From contig JBAIAC010000018.1 of assembly GCA_037349315.1 (NCBI GenBank), positions 5,704,001 through 5,768,000 of the forward strand: 64,000 bases of DNA, given 5' to 3'. Shown piece by piece: positions 10,564 to 21,440 of the stretch (its first letter is position 1; the number at the start of each line of letters is the position of its first letter). This stretch comes from Chelydra serpentina. Its lineage: Eukaryota > Chordata > Testudines > Chelydridae. The position numbers were made by a program, and so were the translations under genes. A model generated the notes under the pieces. It saw nothing but the letters and a program-made list of their open reading frames with translations. It did no database searches and was not told where the DNA came from.

Positions 10564-12514
10564 ACTTCACAGGTAACAGCAACAGTGAAAGCTGTAATGG
10601 CAACAAGGATCAAGCATTTTCACTACAGTGTCCTTAACCCTGCTCTGAGTACCATTATATGATAAACTAATAAAAAGAAGTGGGTTGTGGGTTATGCTAC
10701 AACCTCCACTATCACTACCACCAGTGGAAAGTTATGGATCCCAATTCCTAGGGTAAACACAGCCCAAAAGTTCAGCAGTTCCTCCTTACTCTCCTTCTCA
10801 AGTTATAATTCTTTATTTATGACACTATAATACAATCTTTACTGAGAAGATTGTGATCTCTGTACTGATGCTCCCCTTGGGAGGGGGGGGAAAGAGTGGG
10901 AGAGATTCATCTTCAACAGCCAGTGAAGTCAATAGGAGTTAAGAGTGCTCAGAAGTTCACAGGATCAGTTTCACTCATTTTGATTTCTAGTGGAATATAA
11001 GGGCACGGTAGAATTTTTAAAGGGACTTATGGAAGTCAGGTCCATAATTGCCATCAACTTTCATTCCCTTAGGCCCTTTGAAAATTCCATTCTCAAAAAA
11101 TAAAGTTGTTGCTCTTATGCAAGTGTCCCTAGTAATCAAATGAGGGAAAATATATACTACCAGGAATGTTTGTATATACAATGTGCTTCACAGACACTTC
11201 AGCAATTTTTTAAGGACCCAATCCTGCAAGATGCTAAGTGCCCATGTAACAAGATGGTCTCTCCCCTCTAAGGGCAGTGATGCCCAGGACCAACCATCTC
11301 CTGCTCCAAGACATGATCCATCACCCTTAAGGGCAGATGTTGAAAGGATCAGTAGACAAGATGGGAGTGGAAGACAGGTATTAATCAGGTGACTACCTCC
11401 TGAACGTGATAAAACCCCATTCTAAGTTCAATAGTGGGGAGTCTGGAGAGGGGTGCATACACTCATCCTGGAGCAGGAACTTAACACTGAAGAGCGTGAG
11501 GACTACAGAATGGAGTGACTGTAGAACTGTGTCCCAAAAGAAGAAGAGAAGCACTATCCTATAAGGAAGACTGTGGATATCCTGTTTCAAAGGGAATCTG
11601 AGAAAGCCGGCTGAAGTACCAGAACAGAGAGCTGTCATTTCACCCTGTCACCCTGTTGCAAAGATGAAGTAGTTTGAGAGCAGCAAGTATAGGAAGAAGC
11701 CCTGGGAAGGAGAAGCCCATCAGCTTGTGGCTGGGGGCTAGGCAAAAAGATCCATTATTTAGGACTGGGCACCCATGGTAGAAGGTAGGTGTGGGTCCCC
11801 ACTGTGCTACCACTCTGATAGAGGATGCAATGACCTCTGCAGTTCAGAAGACAAAGAAGGGACTAATGCAGCCCAGGAGGACTAGAAGGCAAGCAAGAGC
11901 CAAAGATTGCTGTGTGTCTGCCATCAGTCCAGGATGAAGGATTGGAGGCATTCAGCATCTGAGGTGATCTTAAAATCATAGCTAAAATAGTGAACATTTG
12001 GTAAATAAGCTGTAGCCAAAATAATTTTTGAAGGGTCTAGACCATGATATAAAGTAAGAGTTTCATCCTGTAAACTATACTAAGCACAGTACTTACTATC
12101 ATGAGCAGTCTCATTGTAAGTGCTTGCAGGATCAGGCCTTAAGCTATTTTAGCGTCAAATCATTTTTTCCCAGAATGAATAGCGGAAATGTTTATTTGAC
12201 CGACGGTTCAAAAAATAGTTTGCCCTAACAGTTAATCTTCTGACATCATTTGTAAGAATGATAAATTCTTCACTTGTTGGGATTTAGCACTGGTATAACA
12301 ATCTCAATACATTATTAATATAATTCTTTAGAGACAAGATTACAATGTCAAAATTAAACAAAATGATGTCAAAACAAATATCTACATGTGCATTATGCTG
12401 TCAAAATAAAATCAGGTGAAAGGCTGTTACTGCAAATCTTTAGAGACAATATACGGCTGTCAGGATGATTGCAAAATGTCAACAGAGAAACTTATCATGT
12501 GAAAACAAAAAACT
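10564..12514. other. No gene recognised; weak old repeats
   Basis: Near 10918-10970 aagtcaataggagttaagagtgctcag resembles another short palindromic repeat type. 11390-11930 is GC-richer with purine-rich sequence but has no ORF with a family motif. Confidence 0.4.
12085..12140. repeat. Fragment of the dispersed hairpin-type repeat
   Basis: Reads gtaagtgcttgcaggatcaggcctta, one end of the family described at 2030. Confidence 0.5.
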
Positions 12515-13300
12515 AAGTTACTTACTAGTAAATGGAGTTCACCAAATACATGGTCTTTACAGATCCCCACTTGAAGTCATGCACTGTAGCACCTTAGAAT
12601 TGTTTTTAAAAGTACTTAACCTACAAGCCCACCATAGGCACATGGCACCATGGCACCTGCTGTGCTAAGAACTATATACAGAAGTACACAGAAGTGCAAC
12701 AGCCTCTCGTCCTCTGACTTCCTGTACCTCTGTCCAGACAAGATATTCTGAAGAAAAGCTTAAATGAAGGATGGCAGTGAATCCTGATCTGTAAAGGCAA
12801 TTTATCTGAAGAATTCCCGTTATTGGGAGTTTTTTTCCATTATAAATCTGCCTCCACAGATCCTCACTCTAGCAAGCAGTAAATACATTCACAGGGGAAG
12901 GGCTAAGAAGTAAATATAAGTAAAATATCATGATAAAACTGTCTTCCCTAAATAAGCCTATGAACTACCTTCTTCACCTAAATAGTACCACTGTGCAAAT
13001 GGGAATATAGCTCAAAATAGCTAACTTATAGATATCAGCCCAGGTGGGAACCTTGTTGTGATATGTCATCAAAGCTGCCATAGCTCTTCTGGAATAAGGC
13101 TGGAGACTTTATGGTGCTGAAACATGTGCACTCTTATCAATCAATCAATTCTACTAGCTGCTTAGATAGTCTTGGGACTGTCTCCTTTGGGGCCATGCCC
13201 TTTTAATGATACTCAGCAATGCCAGGAAGATTTACAAATATCTTCAGTTTTCTCAGCATAAGAAATCCATGCCATTTCACTTCCAACTTGTAGAGAATTA
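12515..13300 (-). mobile_element. Decayed DIRS-like element terminus
   Basis: An imperfect inverted repeat joins 12515-12565 (aagttacttactagtaa..) with 12786-12838 (gatctgtaaagg..). It resembles the terminus/internal-complementary-region pair of the well-preserved DIRS element at 18671. The minus strand beyond (about 13090-12960) reads RRAMAALMTYHNKVPTW, which looks like the C-terminal tyrosine-recombinase region in the corresponding place. The copy is old, lacks its other end and has many stops. Confidence 0.45.
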
Positions 13301-13949
13301 CCCATCTTGGAAGAGCTGAAGGTCAGAGGAGAAAGAAGATTGGGTGAGCAACGGACTAGTGAAGCAGGAACTGAGACATGCGCTTAGGAAGAATTGAGGC
13401 AGTGCTGGCATGGGACAAAGTCTTATCGAATATAGTGAAGTCACTACTTGTGTGATTATGGTGATTGTGACAAAAAGTCCCCACTTCAAGCAGATAGTAA
13501 AAACTCCCTGAGAGTTTGAACTAATTCTGTAGTTTAGAGAGGACCAGATAGTAATCCCAAAACTCAGCAGGGATCTTTGCTGAATGACAAAGATGAAAAG
13601 ATTTTTCAAGATGGATTTTCCCAGCGTGAGTAAATAAATGGAGATTTCTCCTCCACTGACTCATGGTATTACCCTCTACTTGGAATTCATAAGAGTGAGA
13701 AGTTAATTTCTTTAACTAGAATTGTAAAAGTAGGACTGTGTGATCCCTACTCTCACCCTAAATTTCCATTTCTCAACATAGGTCTTCGGAGATGCTGAGA
13801 GATTGCTTTATGTTTTGCCATACAGAGCACTGCCACCCCACTGTAGAAGTGCAAGATCCACACTCCTATGGAAAAAAGCCATTTCTGTATAAAGAATGTG
13901 CCCTTTTTTCTGGAAGAAGCAACTGGGCAGATGCCCAGTTCAGTGCAAT
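13301..13949. other. Unassigned, possibly more of the old DIRS copy
   Basis: A 103-codon minus ORF (13298-13609) and the start of a plus ORF (13792-14136) occur. I recognise no motif up to the CR1 start. Confidence 0.35.
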
Positions 13950-14570
13950 AGTGAGATCAAATACAGTCCTTGGATATATAAGCAGAAGAATAGTCAGTGA
14001 AGTAGCGAGGTCTTATTACCACTGTATATGGCATTACTATTACAGTAATGGTCTCATTGTATCCAGTTCTGGTGCCCACACTTTAAAAATTATGTTGACA
14101 AATGGGAAAGGGTTCAGACAAGAGTTACAAGAATGATTAAAGGTTTGGAAAACATGCCTTACAGTCAGAGACTAAGAAGATCAATCTATTTAATTTATGT
14201 AAGAGGAGATTAAGAGGTGACTTGATAATATTGTATAAGTACTTACCACAGCGAAAATATTTCTGACAGTGAAGGGCTCTGTAATTTAGCAGACAAAGGG
14301 ATAACAAGATCCATTGGCTAGAAGCTAAACCTAGACAAATTCAGACTAGAAATAAGATGCACATTTTTGTCAGTGGATAATTAACCACTGGAACAACCTA
14401 CAGAGATATGTGGTAGATTCTCCATCACTTGAAGTCTTTAAATCTTTCTAAAATATATGCTATAGTTCAATTAGAAGTTATGAACTTGATGCAAGAATCA
14501 CTTGGTGAAATTCTATGGGCTGTGCTATGTAGGAGTTCAAACTAGATAAGGGTGACTTCTGAACTGAAAA
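13950..14570 (+). mobile_element. CR1 LINE, 3-prime end (non-coding tail region)
   Basis: Typical CR1 plus-strand sequence: tccagttctggtgcccaca, aagggttcagacaagagttacaagaatgatt, tctagcagacaaaggg-type block (14285-14300), caagatccattggctagaagc, ggtagattctccatcacttgaag and gaacttgatgcaagaatcac. It stops around ...caaactagataagg without the usual (attctatg) tail. It continues the end of a CR1 second ORF, with no intact frame. Confidence 0.9.
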
Positions 14571-15278
14571 ATCTGTGGCACTCTGAAAAATTGGGAAAGC
14601 AAAAGGAGTATTTTACAACAACACTAGGAGGTCTGACTACCAAAATTCATGAGCTTAAGTCAGAGTCATCAGGATATTATGAGTATTTTTGCCTTGCTTT
14701 ATGTAGCACCTTGGAAATAAGGGGAAACAGAGGGAAGGTACACAGAAACCTGTTTACAATTGTACCAGGTCAATGCCTGGATACCTTTCCTTGTCTTTGA
14801 GCAGAATTATCAGCATTTGCTCTTTCTGACTAGCAGAGGTCTATGTGCAACGTATCACATTCCAGAAACTGCATATTGACTACACTTTGAGATAAAGACC
14901 ACCTGGGCTGATTCCAACCCAGACAAATGAGGCTGCTATTCTTGTCAGGAGAACAGCTGAAGAAAAGCCTATGTGCCATTCACAAAGATGAGTTACCTCT
15001 TTTCAAATTAAATTGGATCTTACCTGACCCTGACAAATGAGAGAGAATGTTGCTGTAGACTTGTCTATCAGCAAATGAACTACATGACCCTAAATGACTA
15101 TAATGAATAGACCACATAAAGAACAGCAAAATGATGAATGAGAGTGTATTAGAATACCATTCTTTTTTTAACCCAGAAAATTGAAAACAAAGGGTTTGCA
15201 TTTTGAGCTTTTACGCACACGTGCACACACACACTTTTATGTGGAACAAAGAAAGAGTACTTTTCACAGAGTACTGTA
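14571..15278. other. No gene recognised
   Basis: ORFs of 82 codons or fewer with no motif. A short (CA)n lies near 15222-15233. Confidence 0.45.
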
Positions 15279-15562
15279 AGGGCTAGTCTACACTTACCGG
15301 ATAGATCGGAGGCGCTGGATCGATCTTCTGGGTTCAATTTATCGCGTCTTGTCTAGACGCGATAAATCGAACCAGGAAGTGCTCCCCCGTTGACGCTGGT
15401 AATCCAGCTCGACGCGAGGAGTAAGCGCCGTCGACGGGGGAGCCTGCGCGCCATGTGTGGACCACAGGTAAGTTCGAACTAAGATACTTCGACTTCAGCT
15501 ACGTTATTAACATAGCTGAAGTTGCGTATCTTAGTTCGACATGGGGGGTTAGTGTAGACCAG
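15279..15562. mobile_element. Palindromic MITE with GTCTACAC ends
   Basis: Ends read agggctaGTCTACACtta and tagTGTAGACcagatg. Inside are two long hairpins. One is built on ttatcgcgtct / agacgcgataa (about 15336-15366), the other on gaactaagatacttcgactt / its complement (about 15474-15540). GC-rich CG-containing arms contrast with AT-rich flanks. A related copy lies at 37436. Ends of this type are common in hAT-like non-autonomous elements, but the superfamily is not proven. Confidence 0.75.
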
Positions 15563-15758
15563 ATGCATAAGAGCTATTTAAAATCAGATTACATGTTGCT
15601 AGTGAGTCGGTTGAATGCAGTAACACCCTCTTTTCACTTGTAAGTGCAAATCCACCGATCATATCTACAATACAAACCAAGATGAACAGATTAAACAAGA
15701 CCTAATTTGGCTCGCTGTCAATACACATCCCATTCACAAGAAAAGAAGAATACTTTCA

Positions 15759-16039
15759 AAATGTTAAGGGCTGTATGAAATCTCAAGAACTGCTTTCAAC
15801 AGATCAGTTCCCCTTGTTCATTACAACAATTTAAAATTACATTGTTTTTTCTTGAGAGCTGGACTGCTCAGCATTTTGCAAATGTAAGAAAACGCAGCAT
15901 ACTTTGGAATATATATTGTACTCTAAGATATTTTATTATATATAATATAAATATTAGATATGATATTGTTACCTTTTTTCACACAAGCAGTTGGCCAAAG
16001 TTAGGGCGCTGTGAGTTGTTCATACAGCCCTTAACATTT
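15759..16039. repeat. 281-bp unit bounded by perfect 21-bp inverted repeats
   Basis: The arm at 15759-15779 (starts aaatgttaaggg, ends ctgtatgaa) is the exact reverse complement of 16019-16039. The interior is AT-rich with no ORF. I see no clear target duplication. It could be an unnamed MITE. Confidence 0.65.
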
Positions 16040-17930
16040 CTCAGGAGAAACTGATGACAGAGTCACAGTTTACCCAATCCCATTTATTCACAAAGAATGT
16101 ACCAAGTCCTGTTTCCCTGTGCACAGGAGGAATCAAACAACAGGAGATAGTTTCTTTGCTCACAGCTCCAAACTCCTTTCAGCCAACACCCCCACCCCCC
16201 CCGCATCTCCAAAACTTTCTCTCTAAGCTAGGATTTTCTCAGGGACACACTCCAAATGCCTGTTTAGGCAATATCTGGAGCTTCCTTGCTGCCTTCTCTC
16301 TGCTTCTGTGGTGTTCTTGACCCTCTCTCTTACATACAAAAACACACCCCTCCCCCAAATGATACCCAGTAAAAAACCTGTGTCTGCATAGTTCTAATTC
16401 CTGGATGGACTCACTTGTTGTGGTTTGAGGTCTCTATTGTTTATTACATTTACACCCAAATGAAGGGTGGCTGCTACACTCACTAATTTCAATGTCATTT
16501 CACCCCAATCCATAACATAAATATACTAAAATTAAACAACTTTTCCATTTTGGACAATTACAACACAATACACAGTGTTTCAATGGTAGGGCCAAGTTTC
16601 CATCATCTTATTCATAAAGAAGTCATATTAACTCTAATGGTTCATGATTTGACCCATAATTTGTAATCTTATGCAAAGGCTTTAATATTTGTCAGTAAAG
16701 GAAAGAGAACAGAAACAAACTGAATTTCATTTATATATTTCCCTTCATCCTAAAGGTATCTCATAGGACCATGCATACAATGAGTAACACACTTATAATA
16801 CAAGAAACCACATAATCAACCATTAAACTAAGAGCAACAGCTCTTACAGCCTTGAATATTACATGTGAATTTATCTAAAGAGGAAATACTGGCCATGAAC
16901 TAGTTTCCCCAACTATTTGTGGAAAGCACCATGAGATATTTAGCTTTTTCATGGACAACCAGCAGAAAACAGTAGAAGACACCTCAGCTTACAATCAGAT
17001 CACAAGGGTGACAACTTATTATTCAAATGTGACACTTTCTCTTGCCACCAGTATTGCTTTGGTATGGCCCTAGCTGTACTTCTATGGTATATTGTATTGT
17101 CCATTTTTAACTGATATTTCTGTGAAAACAGGAATTTATTTGTTCAAGGATTCCTGCCACAGTTGATAGACCCCCAAATCCATTCCATGCCCCTGTTAAT
17201 CGTGAAAATATTATGAGTCCTCTGAAACAAGAATGGCAATATTCGTAAGTGTCTAAGTACCACGTTTTAAAGTACTTTTGAAACCCATACACAGAGAGAG
17301 AAACAGATAAAGCTTGATGTCAAAGGGAGCTGAAGGCATTCAGCACCTTGAAGGATCAGGCAAATAGAAAAATCTCAACACACAGGTTGTATAGTACAAA
17401 CAAAACAGGCCTGGGACTTTGGATTTCCTGCACTTGCAGGGACTGTGAGGGGTAGTCCTGCAAGAACAGGCAAAGGTCTGTGCTGGGAACTTGGGAATCA
17501 TAAAAGTGCAGTTTTAGGTCCAACCATTGTGATTTTAAGATTACTGCAACCTCATTTTGGTGGCTCTTGGGGGAATTCCATGGAAATAATCTCTTTTAAA
17601 ATGGGGTGGGAGGCAGGGGAAAGAGGTCCACATTTTAAAATATCCCTTTGGGAGTTCATTCGCTTCCATTTCCTTCTTAAATGAAGCTAGCATCCTTTAG
17701 ACATCACAATTGATTGCTACGGAAATTATTATAATATCATAAACTGAGAGTTACGTCAGGTAGGGAGCAGGCAGCAGGGACAGAGAATCGATGGTTGTGT
17801 TTCCATGCATAGATGCCTTGTAATAAAGAATGAAGAGAAATACAGCAATTGCAGAAAATGCAATATTAGGTTGGGAGTGATTGCATGGTGTGTACTCAAG
17901 CTAAAGAGTTGCTACATCTCATGGAACACT
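16040..17930. other. No gene recognised
   Basis: 16080-16330 is pyrimidine-rich with C tracts. On the minus strand an AATAAA lies at 16086 (rc of tttatt), which might mark an old LTR end, but no boundary is visible. The rest is AT-rich. Confidence 0.4.
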
Positions 17931-18276
17931 TTAGGCTGGTCTGCATGGGGACATGTAGGAAAATTAAGGTGTATCAGGTAAAAGTGTGAAGTCAGTGAGC
18001 ATAAATTAAAGCACATTAAATCCTCATGTGGATGCTCTAAATCAGGAGTAAAGTAGTCTTAGGTCTGTGTCACTTAATCTTCCTTGTAATAACAACTCCT
18101 TGTAGGAGGATTAATTTACAGCAAACTAAGGCTACTTTGCTCTTGAGTGAAAGAATTCATACAGCTGTGGTGTGTGTGGATGTATGTGTTAATGCACTTT
18201 AACTTATATGCATTGACTTCATGCCTTCAGTTGATTCACCTTAACTTTCCTGAGTATCCCCGTTAGACAAGCCCTT
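17931..18276. mobile_element. MITE-like element with gGTCTrCA ends, diverged
   Basis: The left end ttaggctggtctgcatgggg faces the right end ccccgttagacaagccct, an imperfect terminal inverted repeat like other GTCTACAC-ended elements here. The interior is AT-rich and partly self-complementary. Confidence 0.6.
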
Positions 18277-18670
18277 TGAAATGCATTTTATTACACTACA
18301 AGGGACTAGAATGGTTTCTTAATAGAATGCCTTTCTAAGTGTTCCATGACATGTAACAGCTCTGTAACTTGAGCACAAACTCACACAAACATTCATGTTC
18401 TAAACTAAACCACACTGCTTCAGTAGGCATATACCATCTAAGTTGTATTGTTTACACTAGTAGTTTTACTCTTATGATTATGTTTCTTGAACAACAGACT
18501 GCTTACAGCTCCCTGTTAAGAGAGAGATTAAGGCATTCTTGTAATTTTCCACTTCATTATTCCTTTGACTATTTGACCTTTTGTATTTTTGGATGTAACT
18601 GATCATGGAAAAAGTCAGCAGAGTACTAATGCAATAGATTAAAGCCAGCTTTCCAAAAAGATCACATATA
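18277..18670. other. AT-rich spacer before the DIRS element
   Basis: One 77-codon ORF without a motif. The last bases (cacatata, 18663-18670) look like the end of the SINE tail that resumes at 24654. Confidence 0.5.
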
Positions 18671-18896
18671 GAAAAGACGGTTACTCACCGTAGTAACTGT
18701 TGTTCTTCGAGATGTGTTGCTCAAACCTATTCCAATTAGGTGTGCGCGCCGTGCGTGCACGATCGTCGGAAGATTTTTACCCTAGCAACACTCGGTGGGC
18801 CGGCTGACGCCCCCTGGAGTGGTGCCGTTGCGGCACCTGATATCTACCTCAGCCGGCCCAGCGCCCTCTCAGTTCCTTCTTGCCGGCTACTCCGAC
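18671..18896. repeat. DIRS right (3-prime) terminal inverted repeat
   Basis: Matches the inverted sequence at about 24470-24653 from ccaattagg inward to ctcagttccttctt. The outermost 53 bp (18671-18723) differ from the other end but are matched exactly by the ICR. Confidence 0.85.
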
Positions 18897-18928
18897 AGTG
18901 GGGAAGGAGGGCGGGTTTGGAATAGATA

Positions 18929-19019
18929 TGAGCAACACATCTCGAAGAACAACAGTTACTACGGTGAGTAACCGTCTTTTCTTCTTCGAGTGATTGCTCA
19001 TATGTATTCCAATTAGGTG
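18929..19019. repeat. DIRS internal complementary region (ICR)
   Basis: 18929-18981 is the exact reverse complement of 18671-18723, the low end of the element. 18979-19019 is the exact reverse complement of 24613-24653, the high end. The two matches overlap by the three bases TTC (GAA on the other strand). In the DIRS1 model this region templates the joining of the two ends into a circle. Confidence 0.92.
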
Positions 19020-19034
19020 ACTCCCAAGCCTTGC

Positions 19035-19990
19035 CTAGGCGGTGGGGTCGGAGTGAGATACTGCAGAATGCACGGCTGGTGAACCAAACGCAGCGTCCTC
19101 TCTGGGATGCTGGACTATGGCATAATGAATGGCAAAGGTGTACACCGATGACCAGGTTGTTGCTCTACATATCTCCTGTATAGGTACATGTGCCAGGAAG
19201 GCGGAGGACGAGGCTTGAGCTCGGGTGGAGTGGGCAGCAAGGTGCGTGGTGGGAACACCAGCCAAGTCATAACACACCCGGATACACGACGTGATCCAGG
19301 ACGAGATGCGTTGGGAGGAGACCAGGAGGCCCTTCATCCGGTCTGCCACAGTAACGCACAGTTGAGTCGTTCTGCAAAAGGGCTTTGTCCGCTGGACGTA
19401 GAAGGCGAGGGCCCTATGGACGGCCAGGGAGCGAAGATGTTGATCCCTTGAAGAAGCATGCAGCTTCGGGTAGAAGACCGTCAGAAAATGTCTTGGTTGA
19501 CATGAAAGGCCGACCCCCTTCAGGGAGGGAGGCTAGGTGTGGTTGCAGCTGTACCTCGTCCTTATGGAACACCGTGTAAGGAGTCCCGAAGTGAGCGCTC
19601 TGAGCTCAGATATGTGCCTCGCCGAGGCTACAAGGAAGGCAGTCTTCCAGGAGAGGTACAGGATTGAGCAGGTGATCGTAGGCTCGAATGGGGCCCCCAT
19701 GAGCCTGGTTATCACAACGTTGAGGTCCCATGCAGGGACCGGATGCTGGACTAGTGGGTACAGCTGTTCCAACCCCTTGAGGAAGCTAGTGACCATGGGT
19801 TTGGAAAAAATCGAGTGCCCACTCTCACCAGAGTGAAAAGGCCGAGATCGCCACCAGCGAGGGGCGATACCCCGAGGGGCACACCAGCAGGAAAAACGTT
19901 TCCCCTTTGGCCCAGGAGGTGGACCTGGTAGAGGGCTTCCCGTTACTCAAAAGAACCTGTTGAACCGGGTCGGAACAACATAACTCGGAC
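19035..19990 (-). pseudogene. DIRS tyrosine recombinase, C-terminal remnant
   Basis: The minus frame ending at 19035 reads CIRVCYDLAGV..., then AHSTRAQASSSAF (19215-19238 region), IQEICRATTWSSVYTF and AIHY. HSTR supplies the H-x-x-R of the tyrosine recombinase signature and the Tyr of AIHY (codon near 19125) is the expected nucleophile. The order and spacing fit the DIRS recombinase, which integrates the circular intermediate without making target duplications. Upstream parts (to about 19990) are in other frames with stops. The 104-codon open piece alone is too short to act. Confidence 0.8.
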
Positions 19991-19994
19991 TGGT

Positions 19995-21440
19995 TCAGCC
20001 ATGCCGCAGCCACCCCGTGAGGTGGAGAGGTTGCAGGTCAGGGTGCCAGACCCTGCCGTGCTGCTGAGTAATCAGGTCCGGCCACAAAGGGAGAGTGATC
20101 TGGGCGGTCATCGAGAGCTCTAGGAGAGCAGTGTACCAGTACTGCCTGGGCCACGCCGGGGCGATTAGGAGTAGGCAGGCCCTGTCCCTGCACCGCTTGA
20201 GCGGGACCCTGCAGATCAGTGGAAATGGGGGAAAGGCATAGGACAGGTGATCCGTCCAAGGCCCGAGAAAGGCGTCCATCAGGGAGCCTGGGGAGCGTCC
20301 CCGGATCGAGCAGAACATGTGGCACTTGCGATTCTCGCGAGTCGCGAACAGGTATATGTGGGAAAATCCCAGCTCCGGAAGACAGAGTGAGTAACATCCG
20401 GGCAAATGGACCACTCTGGAGCCTGGAAGGGTCTGCTGAGGCGGTCCACCAAGGTGTTCTGAACCCTGAGGAGAAAGGAGGTTACCAGGTGGATGGAGTG
20501 GGCTATGCAGAACTCCCACGATCGTATGACTTCTCGGCAGAGCAGGAACGAACGTGCCCCTGCTTGCCTATTGATATAAAAGCATGGCCGTTGTGTAGCC
20601 TGTGAGGACTATAGCACAACGATCCTGAAGGTGTTTGGAGAAGGCTTGGCAGGCAAGGCGCACTGCCCGCAGCTCCCTTACGTTGATGTGGAGGGATAAC
20701 TCTTGCGCTGGCTACAGGCCCTGCATCTAAAGATCTTACAGATGGGTCCCCCAACCCAGTAGACCCAGGCAGCTTCATGCTCGTAAGTTGGGAAGCTCTG
20801 CAGGAACACTCGAGTGAGAGTCGAGCTCATGGAAATCTGAACCTGCGACTGGACCTGGCTGTTGGCGCTGCCGCAGATGAGCCAGTCGTCGAGACATGGG
20901 AATACTTGGATTCACCGTTGACGAATAGAAGCCGTTACGACGGCCATGTACTTCGTGAAAAACCCTCGGAGCCGTGGAGAGGCCGAAGGGAAAGACGGTG
21001 GATTGAAAGTGCCTTTGGTCGACTACAGAGCGAAGAAAAACGTCTGTGTGTCGGTAAGTAGGTAAGTAGCTATGTGGAAGTACGCATCCTTCATGTCGAG
21101 GGCAGCGTACCAGTCTCCAGGATCCCCTGAAGGTATAATAATACCCAGGGAAAAAACATGTGGAACTTCAACTTGCCATGAATTAGTTGAGTTCGCGAAG
21201 GTCCAGGATAGGACATAACCCCCGTTTTGATTTGGGGATTAAGAATAACGGGAGTAAACCTCCCACCCCCTTTTTTTTTTTTTTTTTTTTTGAACTCCCT
21301 TGGAGCCTCCTCTATTGCCCCTATATTGAGGAGTGTTTGCGCTTCCTGAATTAGGAGTTGCTCATGAGAAGGGTCTCTGAAGAGGGACAGGGAGTGATGC
21401 TGCACCGTCGGGCGTAGCTTCAAGCATTTTGTTCGGGCCC
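19995..21440 (-). pseudogene. DIRS reverse transcriptase / RNase H remnant
   Basis: Minus-strand pieces follow in order. EQLLIQEAQTLLNIGAIEEAP (21423-21340) is the RT N-terminal region. WYAALDMKDAYFHIAT (about 21120-21065) is RT motif A with its Asp. PCLDDWLICG (about 20915-20870) is motif C with the DD pair. HINVRELRAVRLACQAF (about 20690-20625) is an RNase H segment. ELGFSHIYLFATRENRKC, then APAWPRQYWY and LPLWPDLI (20370-20070) are the characteristic region downstream. A 21-T run (21271-21291, Lys codons on the minus strand) interrupts the RT, and several frameshifts separate the pieces, so no full protein could be made. Confidence 0.85.
21271..21291. repeat. T21 homopolymer inside the DIRS RT
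   Basis: A run of 21 T. On the coding (minus) strand it reads as a Lys run in a place where RT sequence normally continues, so it is probably an expanded slippage tract. Confidence 0.9.

Noticed and set aside
18671..18980. The inverted repeat considered as a separate MITE
   Set aside because: It is explained better as the DIRS terminus and its internal complementary region, because the ICR also matches the far end at 24613-24653.
19995..20605. Plus-strand ORFs (such as 20219-20605) as host genes
   Set aside because: They are antisense to DIRS RT/RNase H motifs that are clear on the minus strand.
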